From: an uncultured Blautia sp.
GTDB lineage: Bacteria; Bacillota; Clostridia; Lachnospirales; Lachnospiraceae
Direction: 5' to 3'
Length of the DNA: 64,000 bases
Assembly (NCBI GenBank): GCA_934364795.1
Contig: CAKRMK010000004.1
Coordinates: 62,001-126,000 of the forward strand
This document shows, in pieces, positions 53,450 through 62,994 of this stretch. Each line of letters begins with the position of its first letter. Within the stretch, counting starts at the first letter, position 1. The notes beneath the pieces are model-generated. The model did no database searches and was not told the DNA's origin. It saw only the letters and a program-made list of their open reading frames with translations. Position numbers and translations under genes: made by a program.

Positions 53450-54336
53450 TATTTGTCACCTCCACACTGTCCGCATCCACCGTGATGGGTATCGCCCTCC
53501 TGAAGCTTCAGAAGTGCACGGCCTTCTTCGGTCTTGTACATCTGCTGTCTCTTCATGGCAAGATCGAAGTCAACTTTATGTCCATCAAACTCTGGTCCGT
53601 CAACGCAGGCAAATTTTACCTCGCCGCCAACCATCAGACGACAGGCACCGCACATACCGGTTCCGTCTACCATGATCGGGTTCATGCTGACAACAGTAGG
53701 AATATTCAGCTCTTTTGTCAGAAGGCAGACAAATTTCATCATGATCATCGGTCCGATTGCAACACACAGATCATATTCTTTGCCCTGGTTCTGTACAAGG
53801 TCACGAAGTACATCGGTACCCATACCTTTACGCACATAAGAACCGTCATCTGTAGTTACATACAGATTACATACTTCTTTCATCTTGTCCTCAAGAATAA
53901 GGAGATCTTTTGTTTTGGCACCAACGATAGCATCAGCTGTAATGCCGTGCTCATGAAGCCATTTTACCTGTGGATATACAGGAGCTGTTCCAACACCACC
54001 GGCTACGAATACGATTTTTTTCTTCTTGAGCTCTTCAAGATCCTCATGGCAAAGCTCTGACGGCTGGCCAAGTGGTCCTACGAAGTCTTCAAAATAATCT
54101 CCTGCTTTCAGCTCGGACATCTTGGTTGTGGATGCGCCAGCTGGCTGGAATACAATTGTTACAGTTCCCTTCTCTGCGTCATAATCACAGATTGTAAGCG
54201 GAATTCTCTCGCCTACTTCGTCCATCTTAACGATAACGAACTGGCCAGGCAGACAATGCTTAGCCACGCGAGGTGCTTCCACATCCATAAGAAAAACATT
54301 TGCAGAAAGTTTCTCTGCGTTGAGAATCTTATACAT
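53449..54336 (-). CDS. nfnA: NfnA-type FAD/[2Fe-2S] oxidoreductase subunit
   Basis: About 295 residues of ferredoxin-NADP reductase type: KHCLPGQFVIVKMDEVGERIPLTICD (FAD binding), VFVAGGVGTAPVYPQVKWLHEHG (nucleotide binding) and a cysteine-rich end DGTGMCGACRLMVGGEVKFACVDGPEF for a [2Fe-2S] cluster. Start ATG 54336 is 5 nt after AGGAGG. Alone it resembles PyrK/SudB; coupling to the neighbouring subunit decides the call. Confidence 0.9.
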   Translation of the reverse strand: MYKILNAEKLSANVFLMDVEAPRVAKHCLPGQFVIVKMDEVGERIPLTICDYDAEKGTVTIVFQPAGASTTKMSELKAGDYFEDFVGPLGQPSELCHEDLEELKKKKIVFVAGGVGTAPVYPQVKWLHEHGITADAIVGAKTKDLLILEDKMKEVCNLYVTTDDGSYVRKGMGTDVLRDLVQNQGKEYDLCVAIGPMIMMKFVCLLTKELNIPTVVSMNPIMVDGTGMCGACRLMVGGEVKFACVDGPEFDGHKVDFDLAMKRQQMYKTEEGRALLKLQEGDTHHGGCGQCGGDK

Positions 54337-54374
54337 AGTTCCCTCCTGAAGTACTATATTTAACAAGCGTTTGA

Positions 54375-54400
54375 ATGTGTGTCCTGTTCGGGACACACAT
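54375..54400. other. Hairpin in the nfnAB leader
   Basis: ATGTGTGTCC (54375-54384) pairs with GGACACACAT (54391-54400) around a 6-nt loop. It lies between tepA and nfnA and lacks a T run on either strand, so an operator or leader structure is as likely as a terminator. Confidence 0.45.
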
Positions 54401-54485
54401 ATCCTCTATCACTATAGCACAAAAAAGTGGGTTAGTAAAATGAAATTCTACAGTTTTTCTTATATTTTTTTCAAAAAATGCCAGA

Positions 54486-55334
54486 TTATCTGCAATTTTC
54501 CTTTTTTTCGCCGATCATCTCATATAATTTTCCAAGCGCTTCCTTCATTCCACCCACTTCATCAATAAGTCCTTCTTCCACAGCTTCCGGCCCTTCCAGC
54601 ATGGTTCCCACATCTTTTACAAGCTGGGTGGTATCCAGCATCAGCTCTTCCAGCCGTTTCTGGGAGGTATTGGAATGGGTGGAAATAAAGGTGGTAATCC
54701 GGTCCTGGATTTTTTCCATATTCCGGTAGGACTGTGCCACTCCGATGAACATTCCGTTGGAACGTACCGGATGGATCACCATAGTTGCACTTGGTACCAC
54801 AAAGGAATAATCTGCGGAAACAGCCATGGGAACACCTATGGAATGTCCCCCTCCAAGTACAAGGGAAACTGTAGGCACACTTAAAGAAGCGATCATTTCC
54901 GCAATGGCCAGCCCTGCTTCCACATCACCGCCTACTGTGTTTAAAAGAACAAGCAGCCCGTCTACAGAATCGTCATCCTCGATCATGGCAAGTTTCGGAA
55001 GTACATGCTCATACTTGGTTGTTTTACTGTGAGAAGGCGCCGATTCATGCCCTTCTACCTCCCCGATGATGGTAAGAAGCTCTACTTTATATTTCCGGGA
55101 ATTTTCATTTAAAGTAACCTGCCCCATATCCTGGATCTGTTTATTTTGCTGTTCTTCCTTTTCCAGAACCTCTTTTTGGGGAGTTTCTTCCCTTTTTTCA
55201 TTCGTTTCTTTTTCAGCTTCTTCTTTTTCTTCCTGCACGGCAGGAATGAATCTTTTTCGATTTATCAGAGAAGTTCCATCCATTTTTTTGGAATCTGTTC
55301 TGATTTTTTCTTCTGACTGCTGCATTTTTAACAT
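54486..55334 (-). CDS. tepA: TepA-like ClpP-fold serine protease
   Basis: A 282-residue protein with a long acidic/charged N-terminus (1-90) and a ClpP fold: VDGLLVLLNTVGGDVEAGLAIAEMIASL, the nucleophile serine in LGGGHSIGVPMAVSADY and the histidine in MVIHPVRSNGMFIG. TepA (YmfB) aids secretion or spore development in Bacillus and normally lies near spoIIIE, as it does here (separated by uppP and nfnBA). ATG at 55334 is 7 nt after GGAGG. Confidence 0.88.
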   Translation of the reverse strand: MLKMQQSEEKIRTDSKKMDGTSLINRKRFIPAVQEEKEEAEKETNEKREETPQKEVLEKEEQQNKQIQDMGQVTLNENSRKYKVELLTIIGEVEGHESAPSHSKTTKYEHVLPKLAMIEDDDSVDGLLVLLNTVGGDVEAGLAIAEMIASLSVPTVSLVLGGGHSIGVPMAVSADYSFVVPSATMVIHPVRSNGMFIGVAQSYRNMEKIQDRITTFISTHSNTSQKRLEELMLDTTQLVKDVGTMLEGPEAVEEGLIDEVGGMKEALGKLYEMIGEKKENCR

Positions 55335-55337
55335 AAA

Positions 55338-55369
55338 AATACCTCCACACGTAATCGTATGAAGGTATT
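55338..55369 (-). terminator. Terminator hairpin after the yebC gene
   Basis: AATACCT (55338-55344) and AGGTATT (55363-55369) stem, with an inner ACG-taat-CGT pairing; A run upstream serves as the T run of the minus-strand transcript. It overlaps the tepA ribosome-binding site. Confidence 0.5.
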
Positions 55370-55419
55370 ATCTGCAAAACTTATAAAATTATTCTGCACA
55401 GTACATGACATCCCGCAGA

Positions 55420-56148
55420 TTATTCATCCCAGTTGTGCCATACATCTGTAACATCGTCATCGTCATCCAGAAGATCAAGGATTCTCTGAATATCCTTAAG
55501 AGCTTTCTCATCGGTAAGCTCTACAGTTGTCTGTGGGATCATGGCAACCTGTGCCTCAAGAAGAGGAACACCTGCAGCCTCAAGAGCCTCACGTACTGCA
55601 CTGAAATCATCTGGAGCTGTGAGAACTTCGTAGCTGTCTTCTTCCTCATTGAAGTCTTCTGCGCCTGCGTCAAGAGCTGTCATCATAAGCTCGTCTGCAT
55701 CCATCTCACACTCTTCTTTGTCAATGATGATCTGGCCTTTCTGGTCGAACATGTAAGATACACAGCCCTGGGTTCCAATGCTTCCGTTACCTTTTGTAAA
55801 TGCGTTTCTTACATTACTTGCAGTACGGTTCTTATTGTCGGTAAGAGTCTCAACGATGATTGCAACACCGTTAGGACCATATCCTTCATATACAGCTTTT
55901 TCGTAGCTGTCAGCAGAATCAGCGCCAGCTGCTTTTTTGATACCACGCTCGATAGTATCGTTTGGCATGTTGTTTGCTTTTGCTTTTGCAATAACGTCAC
56001 GAAGCTTACCATTGTTGCTCGGATCCGGACCGCCGGCTTTAACAGCCATTACGATCTCACGGCCAATGATGGTAAAGATTTTACCTTTTTTAGCGTCGTT
56101 TTTTTCTTTCTTGTGCTTTATGTTTGCGAATTTTGAATGTCCTGACAT
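55420..56148 (-). CDS. YebC/PmpR family protein
   Basis: A 242-residue three-domain protein with the standard start [31 protein letters not shown] and [35 protein letters not shown]. Family members act as transcription regulators or, as shown recently, as translation factors that relieve ribosome stalling at proline runs. The site AAGGAGAGG is 8 nt from the ATG. It overlaps the 3' end of the CorC-like gene by 31 bp. Confidence 0.95.
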   Translation of the reverse strand: MSGHSKFANIKHKKEKNDAKKGKIFTIIGREIVMAVKAGGPDPSNNGKLRDVIAKAKANNMPNDTIERGIKKAAGADSADSYEKAVYEGYGPNGVAIIVETLTDNKNRTASNVRNAFTKGNGSIGTQGCVSYMFDQKGQIIIDKEECEMDADELMMTALDAGAEDFNEEEDSYEVLTAPDDFSAVREALEAAGVPLLEAQVAMIPQTTVELTDEKALKDIQRILDLLDDDDDVTDVWHNWDE

Positions 56149-57473
56149 TTCTTATCCTCTCCTTTTGGTTCTTTTTTTATCTTTTCGGCCCGTACCTTTC
56201 CAATGGTCTTATGTCCAAGGGAAAGGATTCTGAAACGGTAGCCGTTAACAACAATTTCCTTATCCAGATCATCCTCTGTGGGAATATGTCCCAGAATATC
56301 TGTCAGATAACCATTTAGTGTCTCAAATTCCACCTTTCCGAAATCAATGCCAAGCTCTTCTGACACATCTTCCAGATAAGCCAGCCCGTCAATAATCACG
56401 CTATTATCTTTCTGGGTACGGAAAGTACTGTCATCCTCATCATATTCATCCAGAATATCTCCCACAATCTCTTCCAGAATATCTTCCATGGAAACGATTC
56501 CGGAAGTCTGTCCATATTCATCCACCACAACTGCCATGTGGATTTTCTTCACCTGCATGGAACCAAACAAATCGCTGATTCCCCTTGTCTCCGGAATAAA
56601 AGCCGCTTCACGGATCAGTCCCGGCAGATCCTTCAGAGGTTTAAACTTGGCCCAGGAATTTCTGGTAAGGAATTTCAGCGCATCTTTATAATGGATGATT
56701 CCCACTATGTTATCAATAGTTTCTTTATACACAGGATAACGGGAATTTCCTTCTTCCAGCATGGTATCCACGATTGTCTGCAGATTCTCCTCCTGGTCGA
56801 ATGCGATCACATTCTTGCGGTGCGTCATAATATCCTTGGCTTCCGTGTCATTGAACTCCATGATATTCTGAATCATTTCTGCTTCATTCTCTTCAATGAC
56901 GCCCTGTTCATGTGCCTCATCTACAATGGAAATAATCTCTTCTTCTGTCACCGGCTCCTCTGCCTGGTTAAAGGCAACGCCAAAAGGACGGGCTGCCAGT
57001 TTGGCAATAAAGGTAACACATACAGTAAAAGGATACAAAAGCCTGGTAAAAAAGCCCACAACTCCAAGATACCGGTATGCATATTTCTCCGGGTGATAAG
57101 TTCCGATTCTTCTGAATGTAAGGATACCAAGAGATGCCAGCAAAATGATTACCAGTGCCAGCACCAGAATCACTGCGGCCAGATGCTTTATGTAAGGATG
57201 AAAGGTCTCGGTGACCCATGGAACGATAAAAGCTCCAAAACTTACTCCGGAAGCCATGACAATCAGCGGAATCGCATTGACAAATGTCACAGGATGATTC
57301 ATCAGAGAAAGAAGATAAACTGCCTTCTTATCGCCCTCCTGTGCCTTCTTTTCAACTTCGCTCCCGCTTAAATTGTGTACTGCAGCTGAAAATCCATAGA
57401 AAATACCATTCAGCCACAGCAGCAATAATAAAATGATCACGCCCGCCAGGGGCATACTACTGCCATCGTCCAT
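56118..57473 (-). CDS. CNNM/CorC-type hemolysin family membrane protein
   Basis: About 451 residues: a CNNM-type transmembrane domain with three to four helices (about 10-170), tandem CBS domains ([26 protein letters not shown] at about 210; [29 protein letters not shown] at about 320) and a C-terminal CorC/HlyC domain ([18 protein letters not shown]). These proteins move or sense Mg2+ or Co2+ and are only historically called hemolysins. ATG at 57473 is chosen because it has an AGAGAG site; the true start is uncertain. Confidence 0.85.
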   Translation of the reverse strand: MDDGSSMPLAGVIILLLLLWLNGIFYGFSAAVHNLSGSEVEKKAQEGDKKAVYLLSLMNHPVTFVNAIPLIVMASGVSFGAFIVPWVTETFHPYIKHLAAVILVLALVIILLASLGILTFRRIGTYHPEKYAYRYLGVVGFFTRLLYPFTVCVTFIAKLAARPFGVAFNQAEEPVTEEEIISIVDEAHEQGVIEENEAEMIQNIMEFNDTEAKDIMTHRKNVIAFDQEENLQTIVDTMLEEGNSRYPVYKETIDNIVGIIHYKDALKFLTRNSWAKFKPLKDLPGLIREAAFIPETRGISDLFGSMQVKKIHMAVVVDEYGQTSGIVSMEDILEEIVGDILDEYDEDDSTFRTQKDNSVIIDGLAYLEDVSEELGIDFGKVEFETLNGYLTDILGHIPTEDDLDKEIVVNGYRFRILSLGHKTIGKVRAEKIKKEPKGEDKKCQDIQNSQT

Positions 57474-57566
57474 AAATAAACTCTCTGTTCCTCCGTAGAA
57501 AACAATTAACACACGGCAATAAGTGCCGCTAAGACTTAACAACTATATCACTAAAGTTTCTGTTCG

Positions 57567-57917
57567 TCAAGAGAATGTAAGCTCCAGACTGATTTCCAGG
57601 GCGTGATTTACTTTATCCAGCATAGGTTCGTCCAGATGGCATACCTTGTCTTTGAGTCTTCTTTTATCAATGGTACGAAGCTGTTCCAGAAGGATCACAG
57701 AGTCCTTTTCGATTCCATATGCCGATGCATCGATTTCAATATGGGTTGGCAGCTTCGCTTTATTCATTTTGGATGTGATTGCAGCACAGATCACTGTAGG
57801 GCTGTGTCTGTTTCCCACATCATTCTGAATAATAAGTACCGGGCGGATGCCACCCTGCTCGCTTCCTACCACAGGCCGCAGATCCGCATAAAAAATATCC
57901 CCTCTTTTAATTACCAC
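57567..57917 (-). CDS. MazF/PemK family endoribonuclease toxin
   Basis: About 116 residues: [47 protein letters not shown] is the MazF core in pieces, followed by [20 protein letters not shown]. MazF cleaves mRNA at short sites. The GTG start at 57917 follows CGGAG. In Bacillus an antitoxin gene sits between alr and mazF; here the 108 bp between alr and this start are too short for one and carry only a repeat end, so it may be a solo toxin or its antitoxin is elsewhere. Confidence 0.9.
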   Translation of the reverse strand: MVIKRGDIFYADLRPVVGSEQGGIRPVLIIQNDVGNRHSPTVICAAITSKMNKAKLPTHIEIDASAYGIEKDSVILLEQLRTIDKRRLKDKVCHLDEPMLDKVNHALEISLELTFS

Positions 57918-58008
57918 ACAATTCACACTCCGTTTTACTTTAACTTTTTCACTTCTGAAAATAAGTATTTCCAACTTTTTTCCTGTGTATACATGTGTGG
58001 TGTTTTAT

Positions 58009-58028
58009 CGTGGAAAATCACGCTCTAA
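58009..58028. repeat. Family A repeat end at the alr stop codon
   Basis: On the minus strand TTAGAGCGTG followed by a CGTG-ATTTTC-CACG hairpin. The TAG of this repeat end is the alr stop codon. Confidence 0.6.
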
Positions 58029-59191
58029 TCAAAAAAATTCAGTTCGCCGCATTCTTTTTTATCTTTTATATAAATTCTTGGGACACGTTTGCTGATGCCG
58101 CACAACAGCTCATAGGAAAAACGGCCTGATAAATCGCCCAAAGTATCTGCACTGATGGTTTCTTCACCGTCACTTCCAAGCAAAGTTACCTCGTCTCCCT
58201 TTTTTATCTCCGGAATATCTGTCACATCTACCATGAACTGATCCATACAGACTCTTCCGCAGATCGGTGCCTTTTTTCCGTGAATGAGAACCCAGCCTTT
58301 GTTGGAAAGAGTTCTTGGATAGCCGTCTGCATATCCTACCGGAATTGTTGCAAGCTTCGTTACATGGTCTGTAGTATAAGTTCCTCCATAGCTGACCTGT
58401 GTTCCCGGTTCCACTTCTTTTACAAACGTCACATGGCTTTTCAGTGACATGACAGGCTCTAATTTCACAATATCTTTTTCCACTTCTTCTGAAGGATAGA
58501 TTCCGTAAATTGTAATTCCTGCGCGGACAATATTCATATTTGCTTCCGGCACCCGGATGATTCCTGCGCTGTTGGAACAGTGATGAAGAGGAATATGGAT
58601 CCCGTTTTCCTCCAGAAGCTTTGAAAAATGAACATATCGTTCCAGCTGTACCATGGCAGGTGTGCGGTCATATTCGTCAGCCCGTGCAAAATGGGTAAAC
58701 AAGCCCTCGATTTCTATATTTTCCAGCTGGTATATCCTGCGGATTTCCTCCAGGCTTTCCTCATTATCCTTAAACCCGATTCTGGTCATACCCGTATCCG
58801 CAGCAAGGTGAATCAGTCCTTTTTTACCTACTGCCAAAGCAGCCTCATGAAATCTTTTGGCTGTATCAAAATCACACACAGCCATGCGTACATCATTTCT
58901 GATGAGCTCTTCATAATATTCTTCAAACACAAGTCCCAGGATCAGGATGGGTTTCACAATTCCTGCACGGCGCAGCTGTAAAGCCTCCTGTGCAGTTGCA
59001 GTTGCAAAGCCCCAGATATAATCATATTCCTGGATCATGGATGCAATGGGAACAGCCCCGTGTCCATAGGCGTCTGCCTTGATCACTGCAATGATCTTTG
59101 TCCCTTCTTTTATGTTATTTTTCATCTGTTCAAAATTATATCTGACTGCATCCAGAGAAATCAATGCTTTGATTCTGCTATATTTTTCCAT
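58025..59191 (-). CDS. alr: Alanine racemase
   Basis: A 388-residue fold type III PLP enzyme. The PLP lysine is K38 in AVIKADAYGHGA; the C-terminal tyrosine base is in VSYGGTYTTD and the substrate arginine region in GRVCMDQFMVDVTDI. It interconverts L- and D-alanine for cell-wall synthesis. GAGGAG precedes the ATG. Its stop codon lies in a repeat end, so the last residues (NFFD) may not be native. Order alr-mazF is conserved in Firmicutes. Confidence 0.96.
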   Translation of the reverse strand: MEKYSRIKALISLDAVRYNFEQMKNNIKEGTKIIAVIKADAYGHGAVPIASMIQEYDYIWGFATATAQEALQLRRAGIVKPILILGLVFEEYYEELIRNDVRMAVCDFDTAKRFHEAALAVGKKGLIHLAADTGMTRIGFKDNEESLEEIRRIYQLENIEIEGLFTHFARADEYDRTPAMVQLERYVHFSKLLEENGIHIPLHHCSNSAGIIRVPEANMNIVRAGITIYGIYPSEEVEKDIVKLEPVMSLKSHVTFVKEVEPGTQVSYGGTYTTDHVTKLATIPVGYADGYPRTLSNKGWVLIHGKKAPICGRVCMDQFMVDVTDIPEIKKGDEVTLLGSDGEETISADTLGDLSGRFSYELLCGISKRVPRIYIKDKKECGELNFFD

Positions 59192-59225
59192 AATGTTCTC
59201 CTCGTACTGTTCGCTGCCAATTTAT

Positions 59226-60770
59226 TTATTTTTCTGAAAGCTTAAGAACTTTCGGAAGAGCCAGCAGCATATCTTTGGCAGTCATCCCATGAGTACCTTT
59301 TTCACAGGCTGCCATATCTCCACAAAGTCCGTGAATATATACAGCAAGTGCTGCCTGATGGGAAAGTGGCGTTTTCGTTTCAGTTCCCAGATACATGCAT
59401 GCCACAGCTGCCATGATTCCCGACAGCACATCCCCACTTCCTGCAGTGGCCATTCCTGAATTTCCTGAAAGATTCAGATACAGATGTTCGTCCTGATCTG
59501 CCACTACAGTACACGCATCTTTCAGAACACAGACACCGCCATTTTTTTCTGCAAATTCAAGTACTGCTGCCACCGGATCTTCCTTCAGGCAGGAAATTTC
59601 CCATCCTGTAAGACGACTCATCTCTCCCATATGGGGCGTCAGCACTGTCTTTTCGTTGATATAAGAAAACCATCTGGGATGCTGGGAAAGAAGATTCAGC
59701 CCGTCTGCATCCAGAATCACCGTCTTTTTCGCAGCAGTTCCTCTTTCTAAGAACCAGAGAAGTCTTTCTCTTCCGGTTCCTTCTGTTCCAAGTCCGGGAC
59801 CGATTACCAGCACATCACACCAGTTAAGATTTTTTTCATTGGCTTCTTCCTCAAATTCACAGGTCACCATAGCTTCTGGAAGAAGTGTCTGCAGAGGGAC
59901 CCGGTTTTCCTCCACAGTCTGGATCTTCACCATTCCGGCGCCTCCGTGAAGAGCTGCACTGGCACTTAAATATGCAGCACCACACATTCCCTTTGAACCT
60001 GCCACCAGAAGAACCTTTCCAAATGTTCCTTTATTTCCCCAGGATGGTCTTTCAGGAAGATTCAAAAGATCTTCCTTTTCAATTGCAGCAGCTGCCTTTT
60101 GTGCCAGCCTGGTTCCATTATGGTCCCTGTCATAAATGCCAATATCACTAACCACAGTTTCACCTGCATAACTTCTTCCTGGATAAAGGCAAAGCCCCCG
60201 TTTTCTGTAGGCAAAGGTAACCGTAAGATCTGCCATAAAAGCGATTCCAAGGACAGCACCGGTATCTCCGTGAATACCGGAGGGAATATCTACCGCTACC
60301 TTATATGCGTCCTGACGGTTCATGGAAGCAATTATATCTTTATAGTCTCCGGAAATTTCCCGGGAGAGTCCTACCCCGAAAATTCCATCTACTATAACAG
60401 TATATTCATTCCATACCGGGTTATTCGTTACCGGAACCTGACAGGCTCTGGCAATTTCCCACTGATGCCGGGTTTCTTCTGTCATCTTGTCCGGATTTCC
60501 TGCAAGAAAAATTTCAGTTTCTATTCCTTTTAAATGAAGAAGTCTGGCGATGGCAATTCCATCTCCGCCATTATTTCCAGACCCGCAGACTACCAAGATC
60601 CGTCCGATTTTAGTTCCATCGTGAGATTTCATCAGATCTGTATGCTTACAGATTTCTTCCACAACTGCAAGTGCGGCACGTTCCATTAAAACCAGAGAAG
60701 GTACATGCATGTTGTGAATGGTACCAGAATCAAGAAGCTTCATCTGACTGCAGGTCACAACTTTTTCCAT
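59226..60770 (-). CDS. nnr: Bifunctional NAD(P)H-hydrate repair enzyme (epimerase and ADP-dependent dehydratase)
   Basis: About 514 residues. The N-terminal YjeF_N epimerase (GSGNNGGDGIAIARLLHLKG near 55-75, VDGIFGVGL) is fused to a ribokinase-like dehydratase (GKVLLVAGSKGMCGAAYLSASAAL, VIGPGLG, ILDADGLNLL, LTPHMGEMSRL, SGNSGMATAGSGDVLSGIMAA). It repairs damaged NADH and NADPH hydrates. ATG at 60770, 9 nt from AAAGGAG, replaces the TTG at 60779. It lies downstream of rex on the same strand, separated by a terminator. Confidence 0.95.
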   Translation of the reverse strand: MEKVVTCSQMKLLDSGTIHNMHVPSLVLMERAALAVVEEICKHTDLMKSHDGTKIGRILVVCGSGNNGGDGIAIARLLHLKGIETEIFLAGNPDKMTEETRHQWEIARACQVPVTNNPVWNEYTVIVDGIFGVGLSREISGDYKDIIASMNRQDAYKVAVDIPSGIHGDTGAVLGIAFMADLTVTFAYRKRGLCLYPGRSYAGETVVSDIGIYDRDHNGTRLAQKAAAAIEKEDLLNLPERPSWGNKGTFGKVLLVAGSKGMCGAAYLSASAALHGGAGMVKIQTVEENRVPLQTLLPEAMVTCEFEEEANEKNLNWCDVLVIGPGLGTEGTGRERLLWFLERGTAAKKTVILDADGLNLLSQHPRWFSYINEKTVLTPHMGEMSRLTGWEISCLKEDPVAAVLEFAEKNGGVCVLKDACTVVADQDEHLYLNLSGNSGMATAGSGDVLSGIMAAVACMYLGTETKTPLSHQAALAVYIHGLCGDMAACEKGTHGMTAKDMLLALPKVLKLSEK

Positions 60771-60796
60771 AATAAGCAAACTCCTTTACAAGAAAA

Positions 60797-60815
60797 AATC
60801 CTGCTTTGCAAGATT
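60797..60815. repeat. Hairpin repeat, family B, copy 3
   Basis: AATCCTGC-TTT-GCAAGATT followed by CTTCGC, matching copy 1 and its ACAAGAAA lead, with one stem mismatch and the GC-rich tail lost. Confidence 0.5.
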
Positions 60816-60872
60816 CTTCGCATTTCCTGTTACATAAAAATATTCTATCAGACATTCTGCCTATATGCAAAA

Positions 60873-60917
60873 CTGCTGCCTGGTCTCCTGTAAATCTTTC
60901 AGCGAGACAGGCAGCAG
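60873..60917 (-). terminator. Terminator after rex
   Basis: CTGCTGCC at 60873 pairs with GGCAGCAG ending at 60917, extended inward by GTCTC and GAGAC, with a 16-nt loop; just downstream of the rex stop. Confidence 0.75.
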
Positions 60918-60930
60918 TCCTCTTTGACTT

Positions 60931-61578
60931 TTATTTCTCCATATGTTCGTTACGGTACTGACTTAAATTATAAGATAATGCCATCAGGCTCTCTGAAAGA
61001 TGAACGTTCTCCACAATTACATCTTCCGGTGCATCAAGATCTGTATGTGCAAAATTCCAGATTGCCTTGATTCCGTTCTCGATGAGAACCTTGGCCATCT
61101 CCTTGGCCTTATTCTTCGGAAGAGTCAGAATGGCAATTTCCACCTGATTCTCCCTTATAAATTCCGGAAGTTTACTGATCATCTGAATTTCGATTCCACG
61201 GACTGAAATTCCTTCCAGAACCGGATTCACATCAAAAATCCCCACAAGACGGAATCCTCTTTTCTCGAAATCGCCGTAATTGGCAAGTGCCTGGCCCAGA
61301 TTACCTGCACCCAGGATGATCATGGGATGAATGGTATCCAGTCCCAGTATCTTACCGATCTCTGTATAAAGATATTCAACATTATATCCGTATCCCTGCT
61401 GTCCAAAGCCACCGAAATTATTTAAGTCCTGTCGGATCTGTGACGCTGTTACATGCATTTTCTTGCTCAGGTCGCTGGAAGATATGCGTTCCACTTTTTC
61501 CTCCATCAGTTCCCCCAGATAGCGATAATACCTTGGCAGTCTTTTCACTACCGCCTTTGAGATTTCTTTCGCATCCAA
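60931..61578 (-). CDS. rex: Redox-sensing transcriptional repressor Rex
   Basis: A 215-residue protein with an N-terminal winged helix (VVKRLPRYYRYLGELMEEKVERISSSDLSKKMHVTASQIRQDLNNFGGFGQQGYGYN) recognisable piece by piece and a Rossmann fold (IILGAGNLGQALANYGDF). It senses the NADH/NAD+ ratio and represses fermentation genes when NADH is low. It starts with TTG, 9 nt after AAGGAGG, and has a consensus promoter at 61632-61660. A Rex-type operator precedes fucO in the same window. Confidence 0.97.
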   Translation of the reverse strand: MDAKEISKAVVKRLPRYYRYLGELMEEKVERISSSDLSKKMHVTASQIRQDLNNFGGFGQQGYGYNVEYLYTEIGKILGLDTIHPMIILGAGNLGQALANYGDFEKRGFRLVGIFDVNPVLEGISVRGIEIQMISKLPEFIRENQVEIAILTLPKNKAKEMAKVLIENGIKAIWNFAHTDLDAPEDVIVENVHLSESLMALSYNLSQYRNEHMEK

Positions 61579-61631
61579 AATGTTCCCCTCCTTGTTTCCG
61601 CTGCCTATACTTTCCGCGTAACACTATGTCA

Positions 61632-61660
61632 ATTATACCGAAATGTTATTTTCTTGTCAA
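61632..61660 (-). promoter_or_regulatory. Consensus sigma-A promoter of rex
   Basis: TTGACA (61655-61660) and TATAAT (61632-61637) with an exact 17-bp spacer on the minus strand, about 55 bp upstream of the start codon. Confidence 0.85.
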
Positions 61661-61666
61661 TTAAAC

Positions 61667-61712
61667 TTGTGCAGAATTACAAATTTTGTACAAAAATTTC
61701 AGTTCTGCACAA
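61667..61712. other. 46-bp imperfect palindrome between rex and the integrase
   Basis: Perfect 10-bp arms TTGTGCAGAA (61667-61676) and TTCTGCACAA (61703-61712) enclose AAATTTT-GTAC-AAAAATTT with GTAC exactly at the centre. It lies 6 bp upstream of the rex -35 box and next to the integrative element. Candidate regulator or attachment site. Confidence 0.55.
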
Positions 61713-61729
61713 CTTTATCCATAAACTCA

Positions 61730-61761
61730 GAGAATCCCCCGCCTAAAGGCAGAGGATTCTC
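61730..61761. terminator. Hairpin downstream of the integrase
   Basis: GAGAATCC and GGATTCTC with an inner GCCT-aa-AGGC pairing form a strong 32-nt hairpin just past the integrase stop. No long T run is present, so it may also mark the element's end. Confidence 0.55.
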
Positions 61762-61776
61762 CAAAGATACGATAAA

Positions 61777-62904
61777 TTATTTCTCCATTTTCTTCATCTC
61801 ATCAAATACTATCTCATCAAAAACATGACAATAGAGATCCATCGTCATTTGTAGAGTGCTGTGTCCCATAATTTGTTGAAGCACTTTAGGATTCATACCT
61901 TTTTCAATGGCTCTTGTTGCGAATGTATGTCTAAATGTATGAGGACTGAATTTTTCAATATTAATACCATCCTCATTCATTTTAGTAAGTGTAATATGTA
62001 TTGCTCTAATTATACCGGTTTCATAAAGAGGATTATTACTTCTGGAAGGAAATACTAAATTCTCAAATTTTACATTCTTATACTTTTTCACTATAGATAT
62101 ATTTAATTTTTTTTGCCTCATAAGGGCCTCTATACATTTGCTTGTAAGAGGAATCATTCTATTTCCACAGAAAGTTTTTGGGGTATGTATCTCAAAATAT
62201 GAGCCATGATCATCACGTACAAGGCACATTGTCCTCTTCACCCAAAGCGCTCCTTTTGAAAAATCTATATCATTCCAATTCAGAGCTTTAAGTTCGCCAA
62301 TTCGCATTCCAGTCTCAAGAGCAACAACAAACAGATTATAATATTTACACTCTTTGCTATATTCAAGAAATAGTTCAGTTTCCCGAATGCTAAGCACTCT
62401 CCGTCTTTTGGGGTATTCATTGTCAATCTGCGTTATCAGATGTTTCGCTGGATTTTTAATTAATAGATCATTCCCCATTGCTTTATCAAGGATATCGCCT
62501 AATATTATTTTAACCTTTTTTCTTTGATTATCACTTTTTAAATCATTTAACACTTTTTGGAGTATTACGGGTTCCAGCGATTGCAACTTTCTCCACCCAA
62601 GTTCTTGCTTTATACTTTTATATATTCTTTTATATTCAACAAGGGTTGTATTACGGCAATTTCTCTTAAAGGTATCAATCCAAATATCGTACCATTCATC
62701 CAGAGTCATGTTATTTTTTAATGGATTTGCAGCATTATCGTCATCAACCTGAGCTTTACGCAATCGAGCTCTGAGATTATTTAGTTTTTTATCGTATAAA
62801 GTTTCTATTTTCCCAAAACGATTTGTAAACCTGCCCTGATACAAACCATCTTTTCGTTGGCAAATACCAACCCCTAGTTCTTTTCCATTCAATGATTTTC
62901 CCAT
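61777..62904 (-). CDS. Tyrosine-type site-specific integrase
   Basis: A 375-residue Tn916/phage-type integrase: an AP2-like N-terminal arm-binding part (KDGLYQGRFTNRFGK), a SAM-like core-binding domain (about 68-165) and a catalytic domain with the R of ETGMRIGELKALNW, HTFRHTFATRAIEKG, GHSTLQMTMDLY and the terminal tyrosine in LYCHV. It integrates and excises the mobile element. A strong AAGGAGAG site precedes the ATG. It points toward rex, so the element's left end should lie between about 61713 and 61776. Confidence 0.95.
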   Translation of the reverse strand: MGKSLNGKELGVGICQRKDGLYQGRFTNRFGKIETLYDKKLNNLRARLRKAQVDDDNAANPLKNNMTLDEWYDIWIDTFKRNCRNTTLVEYKRIYKSIKQELGWRKLQSLEPVILQKVLNDLKSDNQRKKVKIILGDILDKAMGNDLLIKNPAKHLITQIDNEYPKRRRVLSIRETELFLEYSKECKYYNLFVVALETGMRIGELKALNWNDIDFSKGALWVKRTMCLVRDDHGSYFEIHTPKTFCGNRMIPLTSKCIEALMRQKKLNISIVKKYKNVKFENLVFPSRSNNPLYETGIIRAIHITLTKMNEDGINIEKFSPHTFRHTFATRAIEKGMNPKVLQQIMGHSTLQMTMDLYCHVFDEIVFDEMKKMEK

Positions 62905-62994
62905 ATGCTCTCCTTTCTTTTGTAGGAAAATCTATATTGAATATTTTAAATATGTTGTATTAATATATGTTTGCAATAATGCTCCACCATTGAC

